46,427 nt of DNA from Candidatus Gastranaerophilales bacterium. Lineage in GTDB: Bacteria; Cyanobacteriota; Vampirovibrionia; Gastranaerophilales; Gastranaerophilaceae. The position numbers and the translations under genes are program-made. Below, one piece after another: positions 38,832 through 46,427 of the stretch (positions are counted from its first letter, which is position 1; the number at the start of each line of letters is the position of its first letter). Location: positions 1 through 46,427 of the forward strand of contig CANPZN010000007.1 in NCBI GenBank assembly GCA_947588785.1. Reading direction: 5' to 3'. The notes beneath the pieces are model-generated. The model worked only from the letters and a program-made list of their open reading frames with translations, searched no databases and had not been told where the DNA came from.

Positions 38832-40184
38832 TTAAACTTTAATTAAATTTTCTTCTTGGTCATTTTGTAAATTTTCATTATTTACAGTTTTTTTATAACA
38901 GAATACTCCATGTTTTGTTTTTCCCCAATCCATATTATTTTTCATAAAAATGATTTTAAAGATTATAAATACAGCGATTGGAAACCATAATAAAATTATA
39001 TATAATGAAGTTTCTATTGATTGAATTAAATTATCAATCGGTTTTAATTTTACATACTTACTTAAGCTATAGAATAAAGCGACAATAAAGAATCCGCACA
39101 TAATTACAGATAATGCCATTGAAGACATTATCCAATTATAATCATCTTTGATATATCTGTATGACTGAAATAATAATTCTGAAACCATCCACAGAGGCAG
39201 AATAAATTCGGTTATATAAGCTGTCATATCCAATACTACACGCATTGAAACATCTTTAGACGTAATAACAACGGAAAAATGTTCAAGATAGCGTCTAATA
39301 CTGCCTTCTATCCATCTTCTTCTCTGTTTAACTAAGGGAATATATGAAGGAACTCCTTCTTCATATACACAGACATCAGGACAAAACCTGATATCCCATC
39401 CTTTTATTTGAAGTCTTGTTGATAAATCAAGGTCATCTGTAATGGTATAAATATTCCAGCCGTTAACACTTTCCAGAGCTTCTCTTTTTATAAGTTCACC
39501 GTTACCTCTAAGTTCAACTGCCCCTTTAACAGAATCCCTACCGACTTGGAAGTGAGTATCAACAGCCATTTCATTATCCTGGCAACGTGTCAAAAAATTT
39601 TGTTCACGATTTATTATTACCTTTCTTGACTGGACTGCACCTACTTGTGACGGTTCTAATGCCGGTATTAATTCTTTTAAAAAATCGGGTTTAACTCTGG
39701 CATCTGCATCAAATACTAAAATAGCATCTCCTTTAGCTATTTTTAATGCATCATTTAAAACAGCTGACTTCCCGGGAAATGCATCTTTTGTTCTTGAAAA
39801 ATATTTTACATTATTATAATTTTTACTTATTTTTTCAAGTACTTGAGCTGTATTATCCGTACTTCTGTCATCTATTACAATTATTTCATATCCGGGATAT
39901 TGTAATTTAGAAACATTATCTACTGTCATTGCTATAACTTCCGCTTCATTATGAGCCGGAATCAATATACTTACAAACGGAGTATAATTATAATTTTTTA
40001 CTATCGGATGTTTTTTTTCTTTTCTTAATCTATGCTTGAATGCAATTTGCATATATGTCGTATACAATGCCATAAACACCAATATTGTTATAAATGCACA
40101 TGGAGTATTCATGTTATTTTGAAAAAAATATAAAAGCACTAATGAAGATAATATTATAGTTAAAAGAACTATTCTCTGTTTCAT
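38832..40184 (-). CDS. Membrane-bound GT2 family glycosyltransferase (processive synthase type)
   Basis: The 450-residue protein has two N-terminal helices, a GT2 domain and C-terminal helices. Catalytic motifs are present: VSILIPAHNEAEVI, DDRSTDN, DADARVKPDFL (the DxD metal site), TDDLDLSTRLQIKGW and QRRRW. The D, DxD, D and QxxRW set is that of processive synthases such as poly-N-acetylglucosamine, cellulose or hyaluronan synthases. The product sugar cannot be read from the sequence. The ATG at 40184 has AGGTTAGGG just before it and GGAGAG slightly further upstream. It heads the unit with yidC, queA and the GT-C protein, suggesting surface-polysaccharide synthesis beside membrane-protein insertion. 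Confidence 0.9.
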   Translation of the reverse strand: MKQRIVLLTIILSSLVLLYFFQNNMNTPCAFITILVFMALYTTYMQIAFKHRLRKEKKHPIVKNYNYTPFVSILIPAHNEAEVIAMTVDNVSKLQYPGYEIIVIDDRSTDNTAQVLEKISKNYNNVKYFSRTKDAFPGKSAVLNDALKIAKGDAILVFDADARVKPDFLKELIPALEPSQVGAVQSRKVIINREQNFLTRCQDNEMAVDTHFQVGRDSVKGAVELRGNGELIKREALESVNGWNIYTITDDLDLSTRLQIKGWDIRFCPDVCVYEEGVPSYIPLVKQRRRWIEGSIRRYLEHFSVVITSKDVSMRVVLDMTAYITEFILPLWMVSELLFQSYRYIKDDYNWIMSSMALSVIMCGFFIVALFYSLSKYVKLKPIDNLIQSIETSLYIILLWFPIAVFIIFKIIFMKNNMDWGKTKHGVFCYKKTVNNENLQNDQEENLIKV

Positions 40185-40271
40185 TTCCCTAACCTGTACA
40201 CTCTCCTTTATAATAATTTTATCAAAAACAGATAGTTTTTGACAAAATATTACTTTTCATTACTAATATGT

Positions 40272-40277
40272 TATAAT
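40272..40277 (+). promoter_or_regulatory. Extended -10 box 6 nt before the membrane protein start, leaderless
   Basis: TG-T-TATAAT at 40269-40277 is a perfect extended -10. The ATG at 40284 follows after exactly 6 nt and no Shine-Dalgarno is present. A consensus -35 is not found at 17 nt, as is allowed for extended -10 promoters. Confidence 0.5.
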
Positions 40278-40283
40278 TCAAGA

Positions 40284-41081
40284 ATGAAAAATCTGGTGAA
40301 TAAATCATATAAAATTCTAAAAAATAATTTTATTTTTACACATCCTGTCGTAATTTATATTATGATATTTATAATGATTATGGGGAAAATAATAACCTCA
40401 ATTAATAACTTATATACCTGCGGATTACTTATTATTACTTTATTTCTAACATTTGCCGCTTTTATATCAGGTTGGTTTCATATTAATTTACTGGGTATTC
40501 TCGAATATAACGAAAATGATTCAGCTGAAGAAACGGGACAAAAAGCTCTCAAGAACTTTAAACTCTTTATTTCGGGAGTCGGCGAAAATTTCTTCAGAAC
40601 TATTTTCGCTTTGACTGTGTTTCTGTCATTTTATACCGTTATAGCCTCTATTATTGCATTCGTTTATATAAAACTAACAAACAGGCATGACATATTACAA
40701 ATAACAGCGGATTATTTAAGTAACAATAATTTAAATAATATTCCTTCGGATTGGACGGCAACTATTGTTATTTCTTCCATAATTTTAAATTTTCTCGGCA
40801 TTTTATATTTTGTCATTTTATTTACAACAAAAAACAATCCTTTTTTAATATTATTTAACACTTTAAAATTTTTCATTTTAAATATATTTAAATGTATCTT
40901 AATAATTATATTTTTATTGTTCATACACATGTTAATAAGTTTTACAATATTTCAATTAGGATTTAATATTACACTTTCCTTAATATTATTTTTTATTTTA
41001 TTCCCAATGTATTTAAATTACAGTGTAATTTTGGTATTCTGTTTTTATAATGAAAAAAATAATCGCAATAATAGGCCCTAG
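40284..41081 (+). CDS. Hypothetical integral membrane protein
   Basis: The 265-residue protein has about six hydrophobic segments. A glycine-containing cytoplasmic part (YNENDSAEETGQKALKNFKLFISGVGENFFRTIFALTVFL) lies after the first pair of helices. No family is recognised. The start is the ATG at 40284; an in-frame extension 45 nt upstream would place the TATAAT box within the coding region and has no ribosome-binding site. The end overlaps miaA by 32 nt, so the two genes are translated from one message. Confidence 0.72.
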   Translation: MKNLVNKSYKILKNNFIFTHPVVIYIMIFIMIMGKIITSINNLYTCGLLIITLFLTFAAFISGWFHINLLGILEYNENDSAEETGQKALKNFKLFISGVGENFFRTIFALTVFLSFYTVIASIIAFVYIKLTNRHDILQITADYLSNNNLNNIPSDWTATIVISSIILNFLGILYFVILFTTKNNPFLILFNTLKFFILNIFKCILIIIFLLFIHMLISFTIFQLGFNITLSLILFFILFPMYLNYSVILVFCFYNEKNNRNNRP

Positions 41082-41955
41082 TGCATCGGGAAAAACAGCA
41101 TTAGCAATTAATCTTGCTAAAGAAATAAATGGAGAAATAATATCTGTTGATTCCAGACAAATCTATCAAGGAATTGATATCGGCAGTGCAAAACCTAGTA
41201 TAGAACAACGAAAAGAAATTAAACATCATTTAATTGATATAATAAATTTAAATCAAGAATATACTGCTGCAAATTTTTGTGATGATGCACATAAAATAAT
41301 ACAGGAAATTTATTCAAGAGGTAAAATTCCTATACTTGCAGGCGGTACAGGATTATATTTCAGAATTTTACTTCAAGATTTCGATTTACCAAGAGTTGCT
41401 CCAAATAAAGAATTACGACAAAAATTAGAAGAAAAGTCATCTGAAGAATTATATAACATCCTTTTAAATATTGATAATGAATCTGCAACTAAAATTCATT
41501 GTAACAATAAAGTAAAAATTATCAGAGCCATAGAAGTTTTTCAAACACTTGGTATTCCAATGAGCAAAGCCCAAAAGAAAAAAGAACCTGAATTTACTAC
41601 ATTTTGGTTTGGTTTAAATGCAAAAAACAGAGAATATTTATATAATAGAGTTAATCAAAGAGTTGATAGCATGATAAACCTTGGGTTGGTAAATGAAGCA
41701 AAACAACTTTTTAAAGAATATGGTGAAAATAAAGTTTTACTAAATACTATAGGTTATCAAGAATTATATCATTTTTTCAAAGGTCAGCTGGAATTAGAAA
41801 CATCAATTGAATTAATAAAGCAGAATACACGAAGATATGTAAAACGACAATTAAGCTGGTTTAATGCCAATAAAGAAATTTTTTGGTTTGATATTGAAAA
41901 TATTAAAACAGATGAAATGATAAATATCATTAAACAAAAATATAAAATTTTGTAA
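41050..41955 (+). CDS. miaA: tRNA dimethylallyltransferase
   Basis: MiaA transfers a dimethylallyl group to N6 of A37 in tRNAs that read UNN codons. The 301-residue enzyme has the P-loop G9-PSASGKT at residues 9-16 and VDSRQIYQGIDIGSAKP (substrate-binding Asp and Arg). HHLIDIINLNQEYTAANF, AGGTGLYFRILLQDF and the C-terminal IGYQELYHFFKG and NTRRYVKRQLSWF, all family marks, follow. The ATG lies within the end of the preceding membrane-protein gene, and no Shine-Dalgarno is visible. Translation is probably coupled. Confidence 0.97.
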   Translation: MKKIIAIIGPSASGKTALAINLAKEINGEIISVDSRQIYQGIDIGSAKPSIEQRKEIKHHLIDIINLNQEYTAANFCDDAHKIIQEIYSRGKIPILAGGTGLYFRILLQDFDLPRVAPNKELRQKLEEKSSEELYNILLNIDNESATKIHCNNKVKIIRAIEVFQTLGIPMSKAQKKKEPEFTTFWFGLNAKNREYLYNRVNQRVDSMINLGLVNEAKQLFKEYGENKVLLNTIGYQELYHFFKGQLELETSIELIKQNTRRYVKRQLSWFNANKEIFWFDIENIKTDEMINIIKQKYKIL

Positions 41956-42029
41956 CAAAAGATCACACAAATAACAAAATAAAATATTTACTATTGTTAT
42001 CTAATTACAAAGATAAGGATATTATTATA

Positions 42030-42323
42030 ATGAGAGTATCATCAATAAATCAACAAAGAAACAAATCAACAAAATTAAGAGCTGCTAAAAGAGGAGCTAT
42101 AGCTACTGCCGCATTATATACAGCTTCAAATGTAATGTCCTGGGGTACTAATCCTTCTCAATTAAGAAATACAATAAATGAATATGGCGGAAAATACAAT
42201 TATGCAAAAAACTTTGCTGCAGGAATAATGATTGTTGCAGCAGCAGGTGCTGTATTTAATACCGTAATTAATACAATAATTGATAAAATTCATTCAAAAA
42301 AATCTCCTAAAGCTGCTAATTAA
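42030..42323 (+). CDS. Small hypothetical protein with hydrophobic segments
   Basis: The product is 97 residues from the ATG at 42030, which is preceded by AAGGAT; an in-frame TTG 36 nt earlier has no ribosome-binding site. The basic N-terminus (MRVSSINQQRNKSTKLRAAKRG) leads into a hydrophobic stretch (AIATAALYTASNVMSW). A second hydrophobic segment follows (FAAGIMIVAAAGAVFNTVI), then a basic tail. It could be a small membrane protein with two helices. I do not recognise the family. Downstream lies a repeat-rich gap. Confidence 0.6.
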   Translation: MRVSSINQQRNKSTKLRAAKRGAIATAALYTASNVMSWGTNPSQLRNTINEYGGKYNYAKNFAAGIMIVAAAGAVFNTVINTIIDKIHSKKSPKAAN

Positions 42324-42378
42324 TCTTAATCATTATTTTATGAGGGAAATAAGAAACTAATCCTTCTTTTCATATAAT

Positions 42379-42439
42379 ATACCCGAGTAAATTTTCATAA
42401 TACCCAAAAGGTGTAAGTGAAAATTTACTAGAGGGGTAT
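42379..42439. repeat. Palindromic repeat with ATACCC...GGGTAT arms
   Basis: ATACCCGAGTAAATTTTCA (42379-42397) is inverted at 42418-42439 as TGAAAATTTACTAGAGGGG followed by TAT, with a 3-base difference in arm length. The loop contains AAAAGGTGTAAG. The right half resembles the reverse complement of 42515-42540 (AGGTGTGAGTAAAAATTTGC), linking it to the same family. Confidence 0.7.
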
Positions 42440-42446
42440 TATTTGA

Positions 42447-42567
42447 ATTTAATCTAGTGTCGCAACATTACGCTTGCTCCTCGCAACCGTAAAGTTGCTC
42501 ACCTTTTCAATACGCCACTCGCAAATTTTTACTCACACCTTCGGCTTATCGTAAAAATTTACTCGGA
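42447..42567. repeat. Dispersed repeat element, full-length intergenic copy
   Basis: It starts ATTTAATCTAGTGTCGC and ends CGTAAAAATTTACTCGGACA. GCAACATTACG (from 42463) and CGTAAAGTTGC (42488-42498) pair with one mismatch. The first 37 bases are identical to 46391-46427. The end matches the GTCCGAG-type palindromes elsewhere, so this copy joins both sequence families in one element. Confidence 0.75.
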
Positions 42568-42647
42568 CATCTTTTTGGGGATGAGAAAAGAAAAAATAAG
42601 ATAAAGAGTTAATTTACATGCATAACGATGTAATTTTATAAACATTT

Positions 42648-43511
42648 CTATGGATTTTCAAAATTATTAGTTATTACATAAATATATTCAATAATTTTCG
42701 TAAAATATTCTAAAGATGAAGCACCATTAATAATTATGTCAGCATTATCACGTTTAGGCAGAATATATTTTTTTGAAGCATTTCTTACATAAGCTAATTG
42801 TTTTCTTGCATTTTCTTCATTTTGATTTCTTGAAGTTTTTGCTCTATATATAAACCATTTTTCCTGAATAGCCGGATCTATATCCACATACAATTTTAAA
42901 TCAAACAGATCTGCAACTTTTCCGTACATTGTAGCCATACCTTCAACTACAATAATTTTTTTTGCTTTTTTTTCAATTGCTTCAGGAACAACGATTCCCG
43001 TACCATTAACAAGATATTCAGGAATTCTGACATTAATGCCTCGAGATAACATTTCCAGATCTCTATATAAAACATCCAATTGAAAATTATCGGGAGAATC
43101 AACATCATAACCTGATTCTAATAACTTATCAAAAGTTCCGTGTTCTTTTATTAAACCTGAAATATCTTTAAAATAATTATCTGCACTTAAAATTTCAACA
43201 GGGAGATTTAATTTTTCGATAGATTGCTTTATAGTATTACAAATAGTAGTTTTACCGCTTGCAGATTCTCCTGATATACCTATTAAAAAACGTTTTTCCG
43301 GATTATTTATCAAACGATTATTAAACTTAGGAATAAATCCCGGATTTATAGTTTTAAAAACAGGAGTTTCACTCAATTTATCATACTCTAAAATCTGTTT
43401 TAATTTTGAGTATAAGTACAAAGCGAATAACTCTCTGCCTTCTTTTGTATTAAAATCAGGTTTTATAATTTTTTTATTATTACATTCTTCTTTTTTTAAC
43501 AGGAAATTCAT
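42648..43511 (-). CDS. Uridine kinase-like P-loop kinase
   Basis: The 287-residue protein has an N-terminal helical extension of about 70 residues, then a uridine kinase/phosphoribulokinase-type fold. The P-loop is GISGESASGKTT. LSADNYFKD, DSPDNFQLDVLYRDLEML, the Walker-B-like KKIIVVEGMATMY, and a lid region with RAKTSRNQNEENARKQ follow. The DNY(F)KD and DxPxxF motifs match uridine kinase (Udk), but the extension and low similarity leave the substrate open; other nucleoside or pantothenate-type kinases of the family are possible. Its ATG has no obvious Shine-Dalgarno. It is flanked by repeat-rich sequence on its 3' side. Confidence 0.8.
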   Translation of the reverse strand: MNFLLKKEECNNKKIIKPDFNTKEGRELFALYLYSKLKQILEYDKLSETPVFKTINPGFIPKFNNRLINNPEKRFLIGISGESASGKTTICNTIKQSIEKLNLPVEILSADNYFKDISGLIKEHGTFDKLLESGYDVDSPDNFQLDVLYRDLEMLSRGINVRIPEYLVNGTGIVVPEAIEKKAKKIIVVEGMATMYGKVADLFDLKLYVDIDPAIQEKWFIYRAKTSRNQNEENARKQLAYVRNASKKYILPKRDNADIIINGASSLEYFTKIIEYIYVITNNFENP

Positions 43512-43624
43512 ACTTTTTTAAAGTCCGTAAAAATAATTTTTGCTACTTTAATTTTACATTAAACTAAAAGGTAATAAAATAAATAATTATAAAGTGGAAT
43601 GAAAAACTTTACATTATCCTTCAC

Positions 43625-43651
43625 AATATAGAAAAGTGGATATTCTATATT
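43625..43651 (+). other. Hairpin before the small exported protein gene
   Basis: AATATAGAA and TTCTATATT form a perfect 9-bp stem with a loop of about 9 nt, followed by several T and then the Shine-Dalgarno GAAGGAG. It could be a weak terminator or attenuator in the leader. The stem is entirely AT except for two G-C pairs. Confidence 0.4.
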
Positions 43652-43667
43652 TTTGAAGGAGTCGAAA

Positions 43668-44054
43668 ATGAAAGATATTTTATTTAATTTTGTAATTAAC
43701 CCGGTGATGCAATTTATTGCTTATTGTCTTAAAATTCCTTTCGCTCACCATCCTTATCGTAAAATTTTCTCGGACAAATTTAAACAAAAAAACTGCTTCT
43801 ATTTTCAACATATACCTCAAAAAATTTTATTTGGACTATTCCTTATTGTTTTTAGTATTTCTTCAGCTTTTGCAAGCTGTTATACAGGCTTTGCCTGTTC
43901 TATAGAAGAACTTGCAAAATTAGAACATCAAAAAGATATGGATAATGCTAATTTTATTTTGAATTATTTCAGTTTAAAACACAGAGATTTCACATTTAAT
44001 AATAACTCTTTAGCAAATTATAATGATATATTTACTTATAATATAATTTTTTAA
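43668..44054 (+). CDS. Small hypothetical exported protein with a repeat-derived segment near its N-terminus
   Basis: The product is 128 residues, starting at the ATG at 43668 after GAAGGAG. Residues about 24-42 (PFAHHPYRKIFSDKFKQK) are encoded by a copy of the CGTAAAATTTTCTCGGACA repeat. After this comes a typical signal peptide core (KILFGLFLIVFSISSAFA before SCYTGFAC), oddly placed about 50 residues inside the protein. A shorter protein starting closer to the signal sequence may have been the ancestral form, but no in-frame ATG is available there. The remaining part is short and polar, with two Cys. No family is recognised. The gene converges on the phosphohexomutase gene. Confidence 0.55.
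   Translation: MKDILFNFVINPVMQFIAYCLKIPFAHHPYRKIFSDKFKQKNCFYFQHIPQKILFGLFLIVFSISSAFASCYTGFACSIEELAKLEHQKDMDNANFILNYFSLKHRDFTFNNNSLANYNDIFTYNIIF
43741..43783. repeat. Copy of the CGTAAAATTTTCTCGGACA repeat inside a coding frame
   Basis: TCGCTCACCATCCTTATCG followed by TAAAATTTTCTCGGACAAATTT matches the right end of the element at 42541-42567 and the right arm at 13829-13849. It lies in frame within the small exported-protein gene. Confidence 0.7.
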
Positions 44055-44079
44055 CTGTTTATAACGGCAATCTTCCGGC

Positions 44080-45480
44080 TTACACCTCTTTTAAATCTTT
44101 ATTTATAATTTCTTTAAATTCATTTATTTTTTCTTCCTTGTCTGATTCAAAATAAATTCTTAACAGCGGTTCTGTACCGCTTTTTCTTATCAGAATATTA
44201 CTTCCATCATTTAAATATAATTTCAAACCATCTAAAAATGATTTTTTAATTATATTATATTTTCCAAAGAAATCTTTATTTTTAAATTTATCTATCACTA
44301 TATTTTGTTCTTCTTTTGAATTAAGATTGAAATCCATTCTTTCATTTATAAATTTTCTGTTTAAAGAGATTAGAAATTCATTATGCAATTCATTTAACGT
44401 TTTTTTATAGAATGCCATCATTTCTATAATCAATAAATTTGCAAGAATACCATCTTTTTCCGGGATATGTCCTTTTATACTTAAACCGCCGGATTCTTCA
44501 CCTGCAATGATTATATCATTATTTCGCATTGCTTCTCCAAGCCATTTAAAACCTACCGGTGTTTCTATAACTTCAATTCCAAGTTTTTCAGCGTACATAT
44601 TAAGTTTAGAACTAGCACCTACAGTTTTTGCCAATTTTCCGCTATAATACTTATTTTCCGTTAAATGCTTTAATAACATTGCAATAATATCATTTGCATT
44701 AATAAAATTACCTGTTTCATCAAATACTCCAAAACGATCTCCATCCCCATCATTACTCAAACCTATACATTTTGTATCCTTACATATTTTTTTTAATGAC
44801 GGAAGATATTTTTCTTTAGGATCAGGCATGAATCCGCCAAAATTTATATCTCTTTCCAGGTTTTGAAAATTATTTTGTATGTGATTTTTATCTAAAATAT
44901 TTTTAAATAAAAAAGCAGCAGCCCCATGGTGACCATCATAATTGATTTTTATATTTGCATTTTGTATTTTTTTAAAATCTATTAATTTATTTATATGATT
45001 AATATATTCGTTTTCAAATGAAACTGTTTTATATGTTTTAGATTCAGCGAATTTATCAAATTTACAATCTAAATATGACACAATTTTATGTACGATTTCA
45101 TCCGAAGCCGGGCCGCCATATGGAGGTATAAATTTAAGTCCCAAATATTCAGGTGGGTTATGTGACGCTGTTATCATTATTGCATTTGATTTTTTTAATA
45201 ATGCACTATAAGCCAAAACCGGAGTAGCAATTATTTTATCTGAAATTTCAACCGCAAACCCTAAACTGCTTAATTTTTCTGCGATATAAAAAGCAAATTC
45301 ATCAGCTTTATTTCTAGGATCATACCCAATTAAAACTTTATTACTTGGATCATTATCCTGAAATTTTTCATAATAAATATATGAAGCTATCGCATTTATA
45401 ACTTTATCTACATTATCATAGTTAAAATCTTTACCTAAAACAGCTCGCCAACCATCCGTTCCAAATTTTATATTTGTCAT
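44080..45480 (-). CDS. Phosphoglucomutase/phosphomannomutase family protein
   Basis: The 466-residue alpha-D-phosphohexomutase converts hexose 1- and 6-phosphates. All four family loops are seen. FGTDGWRAVLG is at the start. The phospho-Ser loop is ITASHNPPEYLGLKF. The metal loop SNDGDGDRFGVFDE carries the DxDxD ligands. The sugar loop is GEESGGLS, and the phosphate-binding loop is RKSGTEPLLRIYFES. Phosphoglucosamine mutase is less likely because of the TASHNP and GEESGG forms, but glucose versus mannose cannot be separated here. The ATG at 45480 follows AAAGGT. It is divergent from pheA and convergent with the small exported-protein gene. Confidence 0.93.
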   Translation of the reverse strand: MTNIKFGTDGWRAVLGKDFNYDNVDKVINAIASYIYYEKFQDNDPSNKVLIGYDPRNKADEFAFYIAEKLSSLGFAVEISDKIIATPVLAYSALLKKSNAIMITASHNPPEYLGLKFIPPYGGPASDEIVHKIVSYLDCKFDKFAESKTYKTVSFENEYINHINKLIDFKKIQNANIKINYDGHHGAAAFLFKNILDKNHIQNNFQNLERDINFGGFMPDPKEKYLPSLKKICKDTKCIGLSNDGDGDRFGVFDETGNFINANDIIAMLLKHLTENKYYSGKLAKTVGASSKLNMYAEKLGIEVIETPVGFKWLGEAMRNNDIIIAGEESGGLSIKGHIPEKDGILANLLIIEMMAFYKKTLNELHNEFLISLNRKFINERMDFNLNSKEEQNIVIDKFKNKDFFGKYNIIKKSFLDGLKLYLNDGSNILIRKSGTEPLLRIYFESDKEEKINEFKEIINKDLKEV

Positions 45481-45543
45481 ACTTTTACCTTTTTTACATA
45501 TTTTATGTAAAATAATTTTATATAATAATTAAAGGTTTAGCAA

Positions 45544-46401
45544 ATGGATTATATTGATATTGAAAATATATACTATCTTGGCCCCGATGGATCAAATGCT
45601 ACTCTTGCAATGAAAAAATTTCTTTCAATTTGTAATATCAAAGCTAAAAATCAAATTTCTCAAAAAACTATTAAATCAGTATTGGAATCTATAGAAAATG
45701 ATTTTTCTTCCTTTGCTGTCCTTCCTATTGAAAATTCAATTGAAGGAATTGTTCGGGAAACCATAGATAATTTATTAAAAATTAAAGATAAAGATATAAA
45801 AATTCAAGGTGAATTATCAATACCAATAAAACATTTGCTTTTATCTAAAAATGATAAAGTTAATAAAATAAAAAAAATATATTCTCATCCGCAGGCACTA
45901 GCTCAATGTAGTGATTTTTTATATAAAAATCTTCCTGATGTTGAATTAATTGACGTTTCTTCAACAAGTTATGCTGCACAAAAAGTATCTGTTTCTGATT
46001 CTTTTGATATTGCGGCTATAGCTAATGAATCATGTGCTGATATTTTCAATCTTAATATTCTTTCTGATGATATTAATAATGAAAAAGATAATACAACAAG
46101 ATTTTTTATCCTCGGAAGAAAAAATTTACAAAAAAACAATAAGGGAAAAACAAGTATAATAGTTTCTACCAAAAATAAACCCGGAGCTTTATGTAAAGTT
46201 CTTGAAATTTTTTATAAACATGACATTAATTTAACATATTTAGACTCAAGACCTTCAAAAAAAAGACTGGGGGAATATATTTTTCTCATTGAAATTGAAG
46301 GATATAACTACGAATATAAAATTAAAACGGCACTGGAAGAATTAATGATTTATACTGACTTTATTAAAATTTTAGGTTCTTTTCAAATTTATTTAATCTA
46401 G
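45544..46401 (+). CDS. pheA: Prephenate dehydratase
   Basis: The enzyme makes phenylpyruvate from prephenate in phenylalanine synthesis. The 285-residue monofunctional form lacks a chorismate mutase domain. The catalytic domain (about 8-190) has YLGPDGSNATLAM, LPIENSIEGIV, IYSHPQALAQCSDFL and the active-site NTTRFFIL. A C-terminal ACT domain (about 200-280) with NKPGALCKVLEIFYKHDINLTYLDSRPSK is the phenylalanine-binding regulatory site. The ATG follows AAAGG. The stop codon TAG at 46399-46401 belongs to a dispersed repeat that begins at 46391, so the C-terminal residues YLI are set partly by the repeat. Confidence 0.96.
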   Translation: MDYIDIENIYYLGPDGSNATLAMKKFLSICNIKAKNQISQKTIKSVLESIENDFSSFAVLPIENSIEGIVRETIDNLLKIKDKDIKIQGELSIPIKHLLLSKNDKVNKIKKIYSHPQALAQCSDFLYKNLPDVELIDVSSTSYAAQKVSVSDSFDIAAIANESCADIFNLNILSDDINNEKDNTTRFFILGRKNLQKNNKGKTSIIVSTKNKPGALCKVLEIFYKHDINLTYLDSRPSKKRLGEYIFLIEIEGYNYEYKIKTALEELMIYTDFIKILGSFQIYLI

Positions 46402-46427
46402 TGTCGCAACATTACGCTTGCTCCTCG
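46391..46427. repeat. Dispersed repeat element at the right edge, cut by the window
   Basis: The 37 bases from 46391 to the end are identical to 42447-42483 (starting ATTTAATCTAGTGTCGC). The element overlaps the last codons and the stop of pheA and continues outside the window. Confidence 0.85.

Larger units (their letters stand above)
42324..42647. other. Intergenic region occupied mainly by dispersed repeats
   Basis: No gene is seen. Two structured elements fill 42379-42439 and 42447-42567. After them only AT-rich sequence remains up to the stop of the uridine-kinase-like gene. Confidence 0.75.

Overview
The window is a stretch of low-GC (roughly 30%) bacterial chromosome. RNA polymerase beta' is split into separate rpoC1 and rpoC2 genes, and a roughly 655-residue insertion sits in the rpoC2 trigger loop; both are hallmarks of the cyanobacterial line. 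It also has a hydrogenase-maturation GTPase (HydF), a superoxide reductase and fermenter-type sugar-uptake permeases, and no photosynthesis gene. Together this points to a non-photosynthetic, anaerobic relative of Cyanobacteria (Vampirovibrionia/Melainabacteria, most likely a gut Gastranaerophilales). The taxonomic call is inference; the split polymerase and the gene content are read directly from the sequence.

Layout. 1-2490 (minus): the N-terminal 830 residues of a large collagen-like protein that runs off the left edge. 2.7-7.3 kb: a LysM-like hypothetical protein, then a minus-strand block of SpoIID-like protein, MurJ and TsaC. 7.4-9.1 kb: HydF and a small acidic protein. 9.1-10.9 kb: two CUT1 sugar ABC permeases. 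11.2-13.8 kb: a hypothetical protein and an orphan sensor histidine kinase. 14.1-23.2 kb: the rpoB-rpoC1-rpoC2 operon, with its own promoter, an intercistronic hairpin and a clear intrinsic terminator. 23.2-26.1 kb: a small exported protein, a calpain-like cysteine protease, PanD and an RluB-type pseudouridine synthase. 26.1-32.8 kb (plus): a methyltransferase, a ROK kinase, DNA polymerase III delta and delta', a coiled-coil protein, a nitrilase-family amidase, a PBP4-type carboxypeptidase and superoxide reductase. 32.8-40.2 kb (minus): a GT2 glycosyltransferase, YidC, QueA, a GT-C membrane glycosyltransferase and a degenerate GAF/HD-GYP protein. 40.3-46.4 kb: a membrane protein, MiaA, two small unknown proteins, a uridine-kinase-like protein, a phosphohexomutase and prephenate dehydratase.

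Most genes are housekeeping: transcription, replication, tRNA modification, cell wall, membrane insertion and amino-acid synthesis. The unusual content is of four kinds. First, a dispersed family of small structured repeats occurs between genes and also inside open reading frames, adding in-frame peptides to the GT-C protein and forming the pheA stop codon. Second, several genes lack a Shine-Dalgarno sequence and instead have a sigma70-type -10 box 6 to 10 nt before the start codon, suggesting leaderless or near-leaderless mRNAs. Third, there is a collagen-like protein with EF-hand-like motifs and exact tandem repeats. Fourth, there are a bacterial calpain-like protease with its catalytic residues intact and an HD-GYP protein that has lost its metal-binding residues. 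No tRNA, rRNA, CRISPR array, IS transposase or prophage was found.
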